Assembly: GCF_037975245.1 (NCBI RefSeq)
Contig: NC_092580.1
Span: forward strand, 31,738,001-31,802,000
Direction of reading: 5' to 3'
DNA from: Apostichopus japonicus
Taxonomy: Eukaryota; Echinodermata; Holothuroidea; Aspidochirotida; Stichopodidae
DNA: 64,000 nt
The position numbers and the translations under genes were made by a program. A model generated the notes under the pieces. The model did no database searches, had not been told where the DNA came from, and worked only from the letters and a program-made list of their open reading frames with translations. This document shows positions 52,577 through 64,000 of this stretch, in pieces. The first letter of the stretch is position 1. Every line of letters starts with the position of its first letter.

Positions 52577-55500
52577 TCAGCATGTTTCATGCGGCTCGTG
52601 TAGTAAGTTTCGAAAATTCGGGCATGGTTTCAAAATGCGAGCAAAACCTTTCTGCCCTCACCAATGATTGGGACGGTCCCGTACGCCTATGCGCAACTTC
52701 CACGTCCTATATAAAATTCTGGCGGTCCGGCAAGCGATGCGCACTTGACTCTCCTGAGAGCTTTGATCCGACACGGGCGTTATCGCGCGCTCCCCGACAT
52801 ATAAATGTGGGTTATAGAAAGCAACATGTGTCGCCAGGCTAAGAGAGTTAGCGATTTTATTAAGTCTTTGAACCTATGTCCATGCACACGATCAAACTCT
52901 GTAACTAACCTGAAATAAATGGCGATGATGGTGCAAATTATTTGACGGCATGAAGATCTAACGTCTACGTACATATTATATTGGTTAAGCTAACACACGA
53001 TTTGTCACTAGATTATTATGCGCATTCATTTCTTTCACCATGTTACGGAACTTCGCCGAACTTATCCTTTAGTATATAACTTTCATGAAATACGAATTGG
53101 ATCGTGACAACTGCATGTAATACCGTTCGCTGCCTTAGACCCCTACAATATGTGATGTACCTCGTTGGTTAACCATATAGTTGCTTCCAAGTACAGACGT
53201 TACAAGCCACAGACAAGAAGGGTGACGGGGCCGACCCCCCCCCTCACCCATGTGAGGAAAAGTCAGAGAAACAAACTCATCAATGAAAAAGGGATATCTG
53301 GGTCAAAATCTAGATAAAGCGAGGGTTGGACAAATGGAAACAACCTGGATAGATATCGATCTATTTTGTACTATTAGGATAGGCGGTGTCGTGGGCGCAC
53401 ATGCCTGCAGGTTTGTTGAGAACCTCAGAAGCCCCCCCCCCCCCCCCATTTTTTCATAAATTACAAATGTCCTTTTAGGTCAATAAAAATTACCCATTTC
53501 TATATATGTATCCTTACGTTATTTAAAAACGTGCCTTATATTGCAAAATTAAAACACTCTCCACGCTCCCCTGCTCCCGATGTTGTTCTACCATGTCGCA
53601 TTGGTACCTCCACTACTAGTATACCACCCATAGATAAATGAGGCAGTTATAAGCCTTATACAGCCGGCCTCTCATAATATGGGACATATATTATCGTACG
53701 ACGGGTCAAACAAACGTGGTAGACTTTTATCGGAACAAACACATCATTCTTGTCAACGGACGGTAAATAATTACAACAACAACAACCAGACATGAAAGAA
53801 ATTAAAGAAATAACCAGTTTCTTAAATACCGTAATTTGTATATCTGCTTTATATATGAACTTGCTTGACACCACAACGTCATATAATTCCAATATTCTCT
53901 GTATATAATATGTAGTACATTATTTCTTCACTAGTAACCATAGAAAGGTTCAATTTACAAGTACCCTTTCGATCTCGGTATTCTACAATGCATACTGTTA
54001 ATCACTGAAAGACTCATTATACAGAAATATGCCACTACGTATACCTTTTTTTAAAGAAAAGCCACCTAAGATATGGAGGCTGGGCACGAAACGATGTTAA
54101 GTCAAGGCAGTATCAATAGTCCCTAATTGGAAAGGGAAGTATAGATGATCTTAGCCACAAGGACGAGAAGTAACATTTAAACACATGGCTCCAAATCTCT
54201 CCCTCCGTCCCTCCCTCCCTCCCCCTTCTTTTTCGCTCTGAAAACGTTTAAGTTTAAACTCTATATCTTTATAGCTCGGCAGATATTGTTTGTCATGATT
54301 AATCAATAAGAGAATAAGACAAAGCATGGAACGCCATGAAAGACAATACGGTGTTAATGTGCATCTAATATATGTACTTTGTATAAAACTAATTTACTCC
54401 TATACGTCTTATAAGTTAACACCAAGTGAACCATGTATACGGGAGGGCATATGTGTATCATATCCATCGCTCCCAAATATTGCTTTTGACATCTTGCCCC
54501 TGACATTTAAATAAATATCATATTAATTAATTAATCATAATTAATTTACTATATTAATAATTATATTCCAACGAAACAGCAATCGAATCTTGTCCAGATT
54601 TTCAAAATATATCCGATTACAATATAAATGTGTCAGGAATTGCTTCAATTGGAATGGGTAGCCATGTGTTGTCTAAACAAAAAAAGTCTTACTAGCAAAT
54701 ATTGAATATAAAAAAAAAATCCAGAAATATTTCTTCATTCTTTCTTTTCAGAAATTAATAAATTTGGTAAAAGAATATACACAAAAATCGCATATCAGAA
54801 TGTAATTTGCTATAATTTTGTTTCACAGCTGCTCGCTTGCAAAGTACATATAAAAACACAAACATATTTGCACAAAAATATATTGTAGTGGAAAATAACT
54901 CCATCATATCAAAACTGGGAAAAAAAATTCTAACGAAATTTACATAATTGAACTTAGGCCTAGTATATTTTTTTATATGAAACGGCTGGAAAGACTAAAA
55001 ACTTGAACTTAGAATAAGACAACTTTGGGGAATGTGTGGACAATGCGGGGGGGGGGGGGGATAATGTGGTACTTCATGGCGTGATATAGGGGTGAAAATG
55101 TCCAGGCAAGAAACTGCCTCCCCGTTGCTCACGATCCCCCCCCCCCACCCCCTTCACCAACACACGTATTATGAAACAGACTGACAAACGACATCAGTCT
55201 ACTATAAGGAGCATGCTAAACACATTTTCTGCCTGAGTGCACGACGTAGACATGTACATAACCTCACATTTCTAACCAATATTATCTTTTACTACATTGT
55301 ACTTCATAATAAAAGGCCCCATGCACTATGCCCAGAAACCAAATGTTTCGTTCAGTTTCGCATAATTATGTGGCGTATAGGCTGCTGCTCCCTACCGTAC
55401 ATTACACTGCAGCTTTGGACGATGGTATGTATATGTATCTCATTTCCTATATCGTTGTGCAGATATTGAAGTGAGATCAAGAACACCGTATATATAACTT

Positions 55501-56862
55501 TTAAAACACTCTTTCCCTCAATTTCCATTTCTGCACTTCCTGCCATAAATTGACCATACTTAAGTCTTGCACTTCCCATGGCGGCAAATCGATGTCTCGT
55601 GTTCGGTTGTTTTCCATGCGATAATGAACTAACCTCATTTCTTTGAAAGGATTCAAAGAGATGCTATCGGCTCCAATTTTAACTCCATGGATTTTAAAGT
55701 AATGTACATTTAAAGGATGAATGATGCTTTTATCACGTCCAGTGTTTAAAGCAGTCGGCCAATGAGATCTCCAGGTATTCCTTTCAAATATATTACCGTC
55801 TGGTAATACTTTCCTATCATTAATCGGTCTACCGAAAAACCAATTCTGCACATGGAGAGCCGCGATTTTTGTTGTGTCGAAATTTACCAGTATTTCGTTA
55901 ACTTTGACGCGGTTATCACCCATTGGCTGCAGAAATTCATCCACGTCTATCTTGATGACCCATTGCGTTGAATGTTTTAACCTCCAGATACAATCGTTTT
56001 CATGGGCTATCTGCACTTCTAAATGTGTTTTAAAATTACTCGGTTCGTGTGACCACGGTATGACGGTAACATATCCTCGATCGATATATTTCTGAACCGT
56101 TTCGATTAAGTTGCTTTCATTTTGTAAAATATTATCATACAACAGTATTTGGTCGACGCCCTGGTACACATGATACTCTATCCAATCGGATATTGAACTA
56201 TCTAAATGTTTCACCAGAGTACACATTGCTAAATTATGATACCGGTATATCGGAATACCGGATGGACAAACCGTTAAGTTTTCAATTGCATATAAGAACC
56301 ACATGGTGTCGTCGGTTACTCGGATTAAGTCAACTGTAATATTCGGTAAATTGTATAATTTCTCTGGGATCGGACAGGTTATAATCATCATATATTGCAC
56401 AATGTAGCCAAAACTTTTGTAGTCGTGGACGACGGGATCACTCAAGGTGCGGTAACCGTTCTGGAATGCGCATGCGTAAGGATCCTTGTCGTATTCATCT
56501 TCAAAAAGTCGGACGGCTATGAATACTACATTTTTCGAAACTGGATCAGAAAAGACTGAATGTATGACAGGAAAATTTTTCCTCTCTAATTTGTTGCGTA
56601 AAAAACACATCCCACTATTCGGCGTTCCATGGACGTATACGTTCGGTTCGACGGTGACGTCATACAACAATCGATTGCGTTTTCGCAGAACAGATACAGC
56701 GTTATTCATGCCAAAGCGACGATGATATTCGAACGGTGATGGGTATGTTAACATGTATCCTAATAAAATAAATGCAACAAACATCAAAAACACACATATA
56801 CGTTTCTTCCAATTAGTGTTCGTCAAAATAGAAACACGATCCTGTTGTCCGTTGCAGATCAT
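55501..56862 (-). CDS. Glycosyltransferase family 92 (DUF23) protein, type II membrane, intronless
   Basis: A single 453-codon ORF. A short cytosolic tail is followed by a membrane anchor at residues 21-40 (RICVFLMFVAFILLGYMLTY), giving type II Golgi topology. The lumenal part contains DWIEYHVYQGVDQILLYDN (226-244), the DxD-type metal and nucleotide-sugar motif KIDVDEFL (304-311) and HYR at 413-415, the conserved landmarks of GT92. Possible N-glycosylation sites are Asn174, Asn195, Asn248 and Asn419. Known family members such as C. elegans GALT-1 transfer galactose to N-glycan core fucose; the acceptor of this protein cannot be inferred. The start is the first Met, just before the anchor. The length is normal for the family and no frame damage is visible. 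Confidence 0.92.
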   Translation of the reverse strand: MICNGQQDRVSILTNTNWKKRICVFLMFVAFILLGYMLTYPSPFEYHRRFGMNNAVSVLRKRNRLLYDVTVEPNVYVHGTPNSGMCFLRNKLERKNFPVIHSVFSDPVSKNVVFIAVRLFEDEYDKDPYACAFQNGYRTLSDPVVHDYKSFGYIVQYMMIITCPIPEKLYNLPNITVDLIRVTDDTMWFLYAIENLTVCPSGIPIYRYHNLAMCTLVKHLDSSISDWIEYHVYQGVDQILLYDNILQNESNLIETVQKYIDRGYVTVIPWSHEPSNFKTHLEVQIAHENDCIWRLKHSTQWVIKIDVDEFLQPMGDNRVKVNEILVNFDTTKIAALHVQNWFFGRPINDRKVLPDGNIFERNTWRSHWPTALNTGRDKSIIHPLNVHYFKIHGVKIGADSISLNPFKEMRLVHYRMENNRTRDIDLPPWEVQDLSMVNLWQEVQKWKLRERVF

Positions 56863-57059
56863 GTTGACCTGTTTTTCGTCTTATTCTTTTCAAAGTGGAA
56901 GCTTTCATGAGAGATATAGCGGTCGTGTAGCTTAACCCAACATCAAGAATTACTTCAAAGATGGTTTTGAGAAACAAATATATTCATCTCGTTCTGCTAA
57001 CCGTTGCATTCTTGTTCCCGACTTCTTTGTGCATGACTCTTTGTTTATGAAGCCTGCTG

Positions 57060-57141
57060 AAAAAAAGATATATACATAAAAATATATAACAATAAATAAA
57101 TAAAAACTAAAAATATATATATATATATATATATAAACATA

Positions 57142-57175
<34 letters not shown>

Positions 57176-57235
57176 ATTAAAAAAAATATATATATATTCA
57201 TATGATATATATATGTGTGTGTGTGATCAATTTAA
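57060..57235. repeat. (AT)n/(GT)n microsatellite cluster
   Basis: Alternating tatata and gtgtgt tracts, including two separate gtgtgt runs, lie about 200 bp upstream of the GT92 start codon. Confidence 0.95.
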
Positions 57236-60120
57236 AAGAAAAACCTTTATATATAATGAGCTTGATTAATCAATTATAAATGAAGGAACTCGAAATTAAA
57301 ACAAATGTTCCCCATGCCTAATTCAGATGGCATTGTGTTGACATTTGCTAAACAGTTTTGACTAGAAAATAAAAATCCTATCGCGCAAATATATTTACTT
57401 TCTTTACTACGTCGTGCATACATATATAAACCAAAGTTGTCACACTATTTATACTCAAACTTACCACTGACTTTAGACAGAATTCCAAGTCTTATATGCT
57501 ATAGCCCAAGCAAACGAATTGAGTGATAGTTATGTTTCGACATATGTTCTGATTTGCAAGATATACTGTACCTTTAAAATATGCTCCTTTAAGGCTAAAT
57601 TGATGATGACATATGCTCCTCACTGAGTGGAGGCCTAAGATGGTAATCTTAATCCATTGTTTTATGAATTCTAATAACTTAACGAGAACAAGTCCGCTTT
57701 ACCCATGGATGACATCCAATGCTCTCTGTATTTACATTGGATATGTCTTCTGAGTTCATAAAAGCATTCGGTTTTCCTCTTAAGCTTCTGAGGAACTGAC
57801 CCGGTTATTTTCTACGTACAGGTGTATGGAATTATATAGTCCAATCCCGTTAATTGATGAACCTCAGACTCAGATATTTAAAGGGTTATAGCCTATTCCC
57901 CCAAAACGAAAAAAAAAAAAGTTTTACTGCAAAAAAAATCTGGTTTTTAACGGTCTACATATCATATCAATTTTCGGCTAAGTCATCCTTTTGAGCGTAA
58001 CTTCAGATTTGTAAAATCTCATGAATGGATGAATGAAATCAGCTACCCCTCCCATTTATGCGGGCCGGCATATCCCGTAATAATTTACCCTCATGGAAGT
58101 TCTAATTGTCTTATAGCACAAGGGGCAAAAAGGAACCTTGGTAGGAATACTTGGGCAAAGTGAACAAAAATCGCTTTGTAGCCTATATACCCGAGACAGC
58201 AACATGGGATGCTCAAGCCTATGTTGCTATAACTTGTGGCTTGCTTACCCGATTACGTATGAGACTGCATGTGTGTCGATTTTCGTCACTGGCCGGATTT
58301 CTGCCGAGGGGTTGCCCAATTGAGAAGTAGGGCCTACCTATAATAATATACACCACCGACAGTAGTACAATGCGTTAACGATAACTGTCATGTTTCATAC
58401 CCTATTGCTGTAACGTTACTACAAGAATCACAATATTATTAATAATATAATTATGCTGATGCTGTAGCTTAACCTCAGTTCTTCAAATAATGTGCAAGTC
58501 TTGCAAAACTTACCTCCTCCCCAATGTATTTTGAATCTGTCATTATATATTATGCAGATTTCACAAACCTTAAATTATCAATATCGTCGCTATCTGAGCC
58601 ATGCAGTGACATCAATGTTTTCGATAATTCCATCCTCTGCACAAGAACTACATCGGCAAAACATTCCACATTTCCGTGAAGACGTACCGTATATTCCCAG
58701 TCAATCTATTTAACACACGTGAAGTCTGTTATTTCTTCCCGCCTTTGGGGTTGTGAAGTCCTAAGTCCAACCGAATACTGTTGATTTTAGTATGCAATTG
58801 GCAAATAGCTAGGTCTGCTGTGTACCATTATACATGAGCAAGGGAGAAAAACCATTCACTAGGATATATCAAGCGACTCTATACCGAACCACAATAAAAA
58901 GCAAACAAAGCGTGTTGTATTGATCTGTCTTTTATCATTCATTCGTCTTGTGTTTAAATACGATACAAGCAACATGATACAAAACAAGTGACTCAGCCGT
59001 ATTAGGACTGCGCACCAGCCACTTAGATGATCGCAACAGTTGGTTTTCCCTATAGTGGGTTTGAAAGAATGCGCGAGGTTCCTGGGTATGCGTGCGCGGA
59101 GGGGGGGGGGGGTGGGGTGGGGTATGGGGGGTGGGGAGGGGGATTTATCGAAACATACAGATAATTGTGCGGTACAATCGCCAAATAAAAAGAATACAAT
59201 TCACTATAGCTCATCATTTAATTCTAACAAACGGCATATTCAATCCCAAAATTGTTTAATTCCACAGCATTGTCGGAGTATGTAGGATTCAACCTAGTCT
59301 TCGTCTAAAACTGCTGTCAATGCTAACACCTGAAGACGCGTATACACCAGCCAATCTCGATTTTACTTTTGGACTACCGTTATGACGATTTCGATCAGCC
59401 CACCACCCTTATCCCCCATCTTAATTTTATTTAAAACTATAATACTACTTCACCCCCCGGCCCTCCTTTCTATAGCCCATTGACCTACGATATTGGTTGT
59501 GCCTCAAAAGTTAGCTTACATGTACCAGGAGATTATTTTCTATAAAACCAGAACATCAATATTTTTCTTTCATATTTTCCATAATCCGTCGTATTGTCTC
59601 AGCTCCGCCCTTCCCGCCGCCGCCCCCCCCCCACAATATTGATATAAAAAAGTCAACCATGTATGTGCAACGAGTCGAAATTCGAGATAAAACCTTACAT
59701 AAGCTCAAGTTGAAGCTGGATATAGACGTAAGTTTGAAATGAAATAGTTCGATAACAAAAGATGGCAAAAATTTCGAGAAAACTGTCAAAATCATAGCAA
59801 CAAAATATAATAAAGGCGAAATTTTGAGATAAGAAAGGCGAAAGTTTCCTTTCCTTTTTGATTGCTTCCTTCATTACTGAAAGGAAACGAACGATGTCGT
59901 CTATTATCATGTACCATGATTCTGTCAACTCAACACCCGCCCCCCTTCACCCCAGAGCCTATGGACTTGAAGTAAACTATAGTCAATAGGGGATATACCA
60001 TGTTAATAGTCTCACACATAGTAATGTGTCATGCATGTTCTCAGCTTTGTACTCGTGTCAAACATATTGGATTGTGCACAGTATATGCCAAAGAATTTTT
60101 TGAGGGGCCGTGGTATTCCG

Positions 60121-60465
60121 CAAGGGCGTAGAAACCCGGGGCTGGGGGAGGGGGCGCAAGCCCCCCAGTGAAAAATATGGTGGGGCGGAAGTATCATTCC
60201 GCCCCACCCCCCGCTTCGCAAGTCAGAAACCCCTTTTTCATTTCCAAATGAGACAAAAATCTCATTTGGAGCACCAAATTGCATATAAGGCCAGGTGAAA
60301 ATGCAAAATATTTACAAAATGGAGTGGGTGTTGAAGTGTGCTATATTGCATCAAATTGCATCTGAGGCCACCTGGAAATACACCCCCTCCCCCTAGACCC
60401 CTCCCCAGGCCGGCCATCAGTCTTCAGCCCCCCCCCCCACTCAAAAGTACCTTCCTACGCCACTG
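60121..60465 (+). mobile_element. hAT-type MITE, 8-bp target duplication (copy A)
   Basis: Begins caagggcgtag and ends ctacgccactg, flanked by a perfect 8-bp duplication gtattccg at 60113-60120 and 60466-60473. The body contains an internal hairpin (caaatgagacaaaaatctca/tttg) and GC-rich runs. Confidence 0.93.
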
Positions 60466-60798
60466 GTATTCCGAACTTGGCAAATTCAACTGTAAATTAT
60501 AATCTCATAGTCAATAGGTCAACAACCCTACCCCCTCCCCCCAAATCCATCGCCTCGTGCAAACGTTGCACACGTGGGACGTTTCCCGGATAGTTATGTA
60601 ATAATTAGGTATAGGCCTATTCCAAATCAAGGTAGGAATGGTCAGTGCACACCCAACTCCAAATGCCTCTCTCGATCACCGTCGCCGTGTGTATATCGTT
60701 CTCTGGTGTATCGGTGACAACTTATTTTACCATTGAAACTACCCCCCCCTTCCCCCACCTCATTCAAACCCTCATTCTCTAAAGTCTAGATTTACTGC

Positions 60799-60843
60799 CC
60801 AGTGGCGTAACCAGCGGGCGGGGGCGGCCTCCCAGTCAAACGT
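60799..60843. mobile_element. hAT MITE-like terminus
   Basis: cccagtggcgtaaccagcgg is a typical hAT end. The rest is not identifiable; copy B was inserted just inside it. Confidence 0.35.
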
Positions 60844-60851
60844 ATTGTCCC

Positions 60852-61220
60852 CAGTGGCGTAGGAAGGTACTTTTGAGTGGGGGGCTGAAGAATGATGGCC
60901 GGCCTGGGGGAGGGGTCTAAGGGGAGGGGGTGTCCCCCTCCCCTTTGGAATTTTTTGCATTTCCAGGTGGCCTCAGATGCAATTTGGTGCAATATAGCAC
61001 ACTTCAACACCCACTCCATTTTGTAAAATTAATTTTGTATTTTCACCTGGCCTTAGATGCAATTTGGTGTTCCAAATGAGATTTTTTTCTCATTTGGAAA
61101 TGAAAAAGGGGTTTTCTGACTTGCGGAGCGGGGGGGGGGGGGCGGAATGATACTTCCGCCCCTTCACATTTTTCACTGGGGGGCTGGCGCCCCCCCAGCC
61201 CCCCGGTTCCTACGCCCTTG
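60852..61220 (-). mobile_element. hAT-type MITE, 8-bp target duplication (copy B)
   Basis: Begins cagtggcgtaggaagg and ends ttcctacgcccttg, with a perfect duplication attgtccc at 60844-60851 and 61221-61228. It is an inverted relative of copy A with G/C-run length changes and substitutions. Confidence 0.93.
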
Positions 61221-64000
61221 ATTGTCCCCCTACAAATGGTGGGCAAAAAGACAGATCAGACGAAAATTAAAGAATTCATTTCAAGGCTCAATTAACCAGT
61301 TCACGGTTTGACGTTAATCCGTCATTGTTGGGAATTCTAAAATTAATACCAGTCAGTTGCGTCTCCTACTATTTTGCTTTCTTCCATCCCTCCAACCAAA
61401 TATAGCGGCGCTATTCATTTTTAGTAGACATGAACGGTTGCAGGTCAAGCAGAGGTTATGTTTACAAGATGGGAAAATTCCCTGTGTTGACATCACAAAA
61501 ATTTCTGTTGTTGACATGTGCACTGAAGAAATGAAACATACGAGATTTTAGGCCTTATTATGGACACTGTTCCTTAGGATCATCCCTGTCCTTACTGGAT
61601 TTAGGTTTCACGGAGGAACATTTTCAACCTCAAGTAACAGGGAACCTTCACAAAGAAGGTTGGTAAAAAAATAAACCATTTTCACCATGATTAATCATAA
61701 GAATATAATATTAAGATAGTGGTTATTAGTCTTGCTTTTCGAAGTTGTATAGGAGGCCTAACTTTAGCATGGCTTACTTGTACTAGTTTGTAGGGCCTAG
61801 GCCTATGCTAAGGTACTTTGCACTTAGTACTACTCGAACAGGCCTACAGAAGCGGGATGGAAGTAGCATTGAATCAAAAATAAATATCAACAATACAAGT
61901 GATGGGCTTCAGTGCTAATTACATTTTATCCTTGGTTGGCAGGAACTTGAACTAGCCTCGGCCTAGAGGCCAAAATCTGATTTTCGTCATGACCCTTTTT
62001 CTTGCTCCAGTCTGAGTTAGGCCTAAAACAGAATCAGCACTGCAGTACCACTGATCAAAAGTCCAGTTATGTACATCGATCAGCAATAGCCAAGGGACAA
62101 TAGGTGAACTCACACAATAGACACACCCAGGGTACACCCCTGAGTGTCTTAAACAAAGGAGCTTGAGTAACACCAGTGCCTTAATTAAGTTAGGGTAACA
62201 CTAGGTAACAAGGTTGTGTGTACATGCAGTATTCCATATTCCCAGTGTTGTTTGAATATGTCAGAAAAAAATCTTTAGCAAAAACATCAAAACATGCAAA
62301 ACATTAAGCGGCAAATTGATTGCCATAGTTAGTGTGAAATAGTTTGTCCTGATTCTTGAAACTCTTAGACTTTTAGGTTCTTTTTTGGGGAGGGGGAGGT
62401 GATGGTGGGGGGGGGGGAGGAGCTTGCTTTCATTGTGATCACCAGAAAACAAAGTTTGTATTGTCTAACTTTAATCCAGCTGTATATTGTTGGATTGTCA
62501 TCTTTTTTTGTTTGATGATAAGGAAATTCATCCCTACATATTTTCTTAGATTTTGACCCTCTCAAAAGATGTTGTCCTTTAATGCAGTGATATGTATAGT
62601 AAAAGTAGCTTCACAAAGTGTGGTGAGGAATCACTAAGCCTGTTAGCTTCTGGTTGTGTTGTTAGAACTAGATACGCATAGTTTGCCACTTGTGTTACCT
62701 TTATTATAATGTAAAATAACTGACCTAATGGTAAGTCTATGTGTATAAATAGTTGACCACTTCTTTTTTCTTTCCTATTTTGACAATAAAAGTTAAATAC
62801 TCTTGAGCCCAAATGTTGGGATGTTAAGGAAATTTATGACTTATTACAATGTGATGTTCACATCTGTGGCTTGTACAAATGTACATCAGTTAATTTATAA
62901 TGACTCTAGTGTTTCTTTCACAACATCTCAGTAAAACAAGGCTAGGTAAGCCTCTGGTATCACACCCAGTGTGACACAGGGAAGACAATGTCATGTTCTT
63001 AACTCTATTCTATGTACTGTTTAACTGACCTGAGGAAAGAAGGACATTTCAAAGATATATTTTTTAATGCTACAAATGCATTAAAATGGTTACTCGACTG
63101 GCACAATGGAACAAATACAGCTTACAGTATCTTAGTAAAGAACTTACAAGTACCATTATCAGACTTGAGGGCTCCTTACAGAAACATAGACATAAAAAAT
63201 ATACAAAGAAAATGTAACATTATCGTTATTAGCTATGCCTACTGCAACGTCAATGCCCTAACACCACTACAAAATTGTACATTTTAACAGAGTGGTGAGA
63301 AGCAATAGCAATATCAACAAACACAAACCCTGCCCAGAATCTCCCTCATGAGTAGACATTAGGTGCATAATGTAACAGTATGATTGCTTGAATGTGGTCC
63401 CTTATATACTTAAATTGTCAGGTAAACCCTTCATTACTAGAGACAATGGATCAGTAGATGGACTGTGACGTCATCATAACACATGTCCTTCAAGAGATGT
63501 CCTTTACATTTGATAATGGTTATTTATTCATCCTTGAAATGCAATCCAATTGGAAATGTACCTTTAACAGTTCATGTATTCATAATTCCAGGCCTAGTCA
63601 CAGTGCCAATGTTGTACGCATGATAAAGAAAAACAAAGATCTTGAAAATTTGACTCTTTTTGAAACAGTCAGTACCTTGTCTTTGTTAAAATTTGTCTTT
63701 GTTCTTGTTAAAATTGTCTTTGTTAAAACTTTGTGATAAATTAGAAGTATGACTGATTGCATGATTTACTGTATTCTCAACAATCAAAATATTCATTTTA
63801 CTGGTGCAGTTTAACAAAGTGCATGAGCCAGTCAAGATTCAAGTGTTTTGTAACATTTGGGTTAAAAACAATGTTTTAAGTGGAACTTGTGCTTAGATAA
63901 CTTGAAACAGTTAATATCCTTTTGAGCATGTTTTGGTAGCATTGTTACTGTTTCATTCCCATATCTTTGATTCTAATCTGAAAGACTGCCATCTCTTTAC

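Larger units (their letters stand above)
50571..55500. other. Intergenic interval between DNM1L upstream region and the GT92 gene
   Basis: Contains the hAT MITE at 51489-51787, its relative at 52385-52576, and C/G homopolymers near 53430, 55046 and 55140. No gene is recognised; the short ORFs lack homology or splice context. Confidence 0.5.
56863..64000. other. Right-hand intergenic interval
   Basis: Beyond the microsatellite and hAT MITEs listed separately I recognise no gene. ORFs at 61357-61551 and 63012-63287 (plus) lack known motifs and clear splice signals. A long G run lies at about 59100-59145. Confidence 0.45.

Noticed and set aside
52582-52842. 86-residue plus-strand ORF near the MITE fragment
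   Set aside because: Low-complexity intergenic sequence with no known motif.
59100-59145. Long G run as a possible G-quadruplex regulatory site
   Set aside because: Similar G or C homopolymers occur throughout the window without gene context; length may be partly sequencing error.
61357-61551. Possible coding exon ending EEMKHTRF
   Set aside because: No GT donor follows and no partner exon was found.
63012-63287. 91-residue plus-strand ORF
   Set aside because: No motif, no clear splice signals and AT-rich chance-like composition.

Overview
The window is AT-rich eukaryotic DNA: genes are split by introns with GT-AG junctions, and the intervening DNA is full of SINEs, hAT-type MITEs, minisatellites and homopolymer runs. 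Protein similarity (recalled, not searched) points to a metazoan. The close match of the dynamin exons to vertebrate DNM1L and the many 'TAGGCCTA'-type words fit a marine invertebrate deuterostome such as an echinoderm, but the species cannot be fixed from sequence alone.

Layout. (1) Positions 194-4620, plus strand: the last six exons I can recognise of a leucine-rich-repeat protein that begins left of the window. It has ribonuclease-inhibitor-type LRRs and an EF-hand-like tail, and resembles LRRC74. (2) Positions 8006-48672, minus strand: a complete 16-exon gene for the mitochondrial and peroxisomal fission GTPase DRP1 (DNM1L). The exons join in phase into a 708-residue protein with intact G motifs and both key regulatory serine regions. 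(3) Intron 8 of that gene (15543-35598) is about 20 kb. It holds an apparently intact Helentron-class Helitron on the same strand (ORF 19738-26661, 2307 aa: OTU protease, 21-aa repeat array, Cys-rich region, HUH Rep, Pif1-like helicase, EEP endonuclease). It also holds a 46-bp minisatellite and a 955-bp satellite rich in AGGTCA half-sites. (4) Positions 48673-50570: the DNM1L upstream region, with an inverted duplication of a CCAAT/CRE-containing promoter-like segment and a 622-bp nested palindrome. (5) Positions 55501-56862, minus strand: an intronless GT92 (DUF23) Golgi-type glycosyltransferase. (6) The remaining intergenic DNA holds four hAT MITEs and fragments, three with perfect 8-bp target duplications.

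The host genes do not form a functional unit; they are ordinary unrelated animal genes. The most unusual features are the intact Helentron in sense orientation inside DNM1L, two independent partial-exon duplications inside DNM1L (exon 12 with its donor, exon 15 with its acceptor), the promoter-side inverted duplication with its adjoining palindrome, and the satellite with ordered DR4-DR5-DR1 nuclear-receptor-like half-sites. I did not find a clearly undescribed multi-gene system; the Helentron architecture belongs to a known class.
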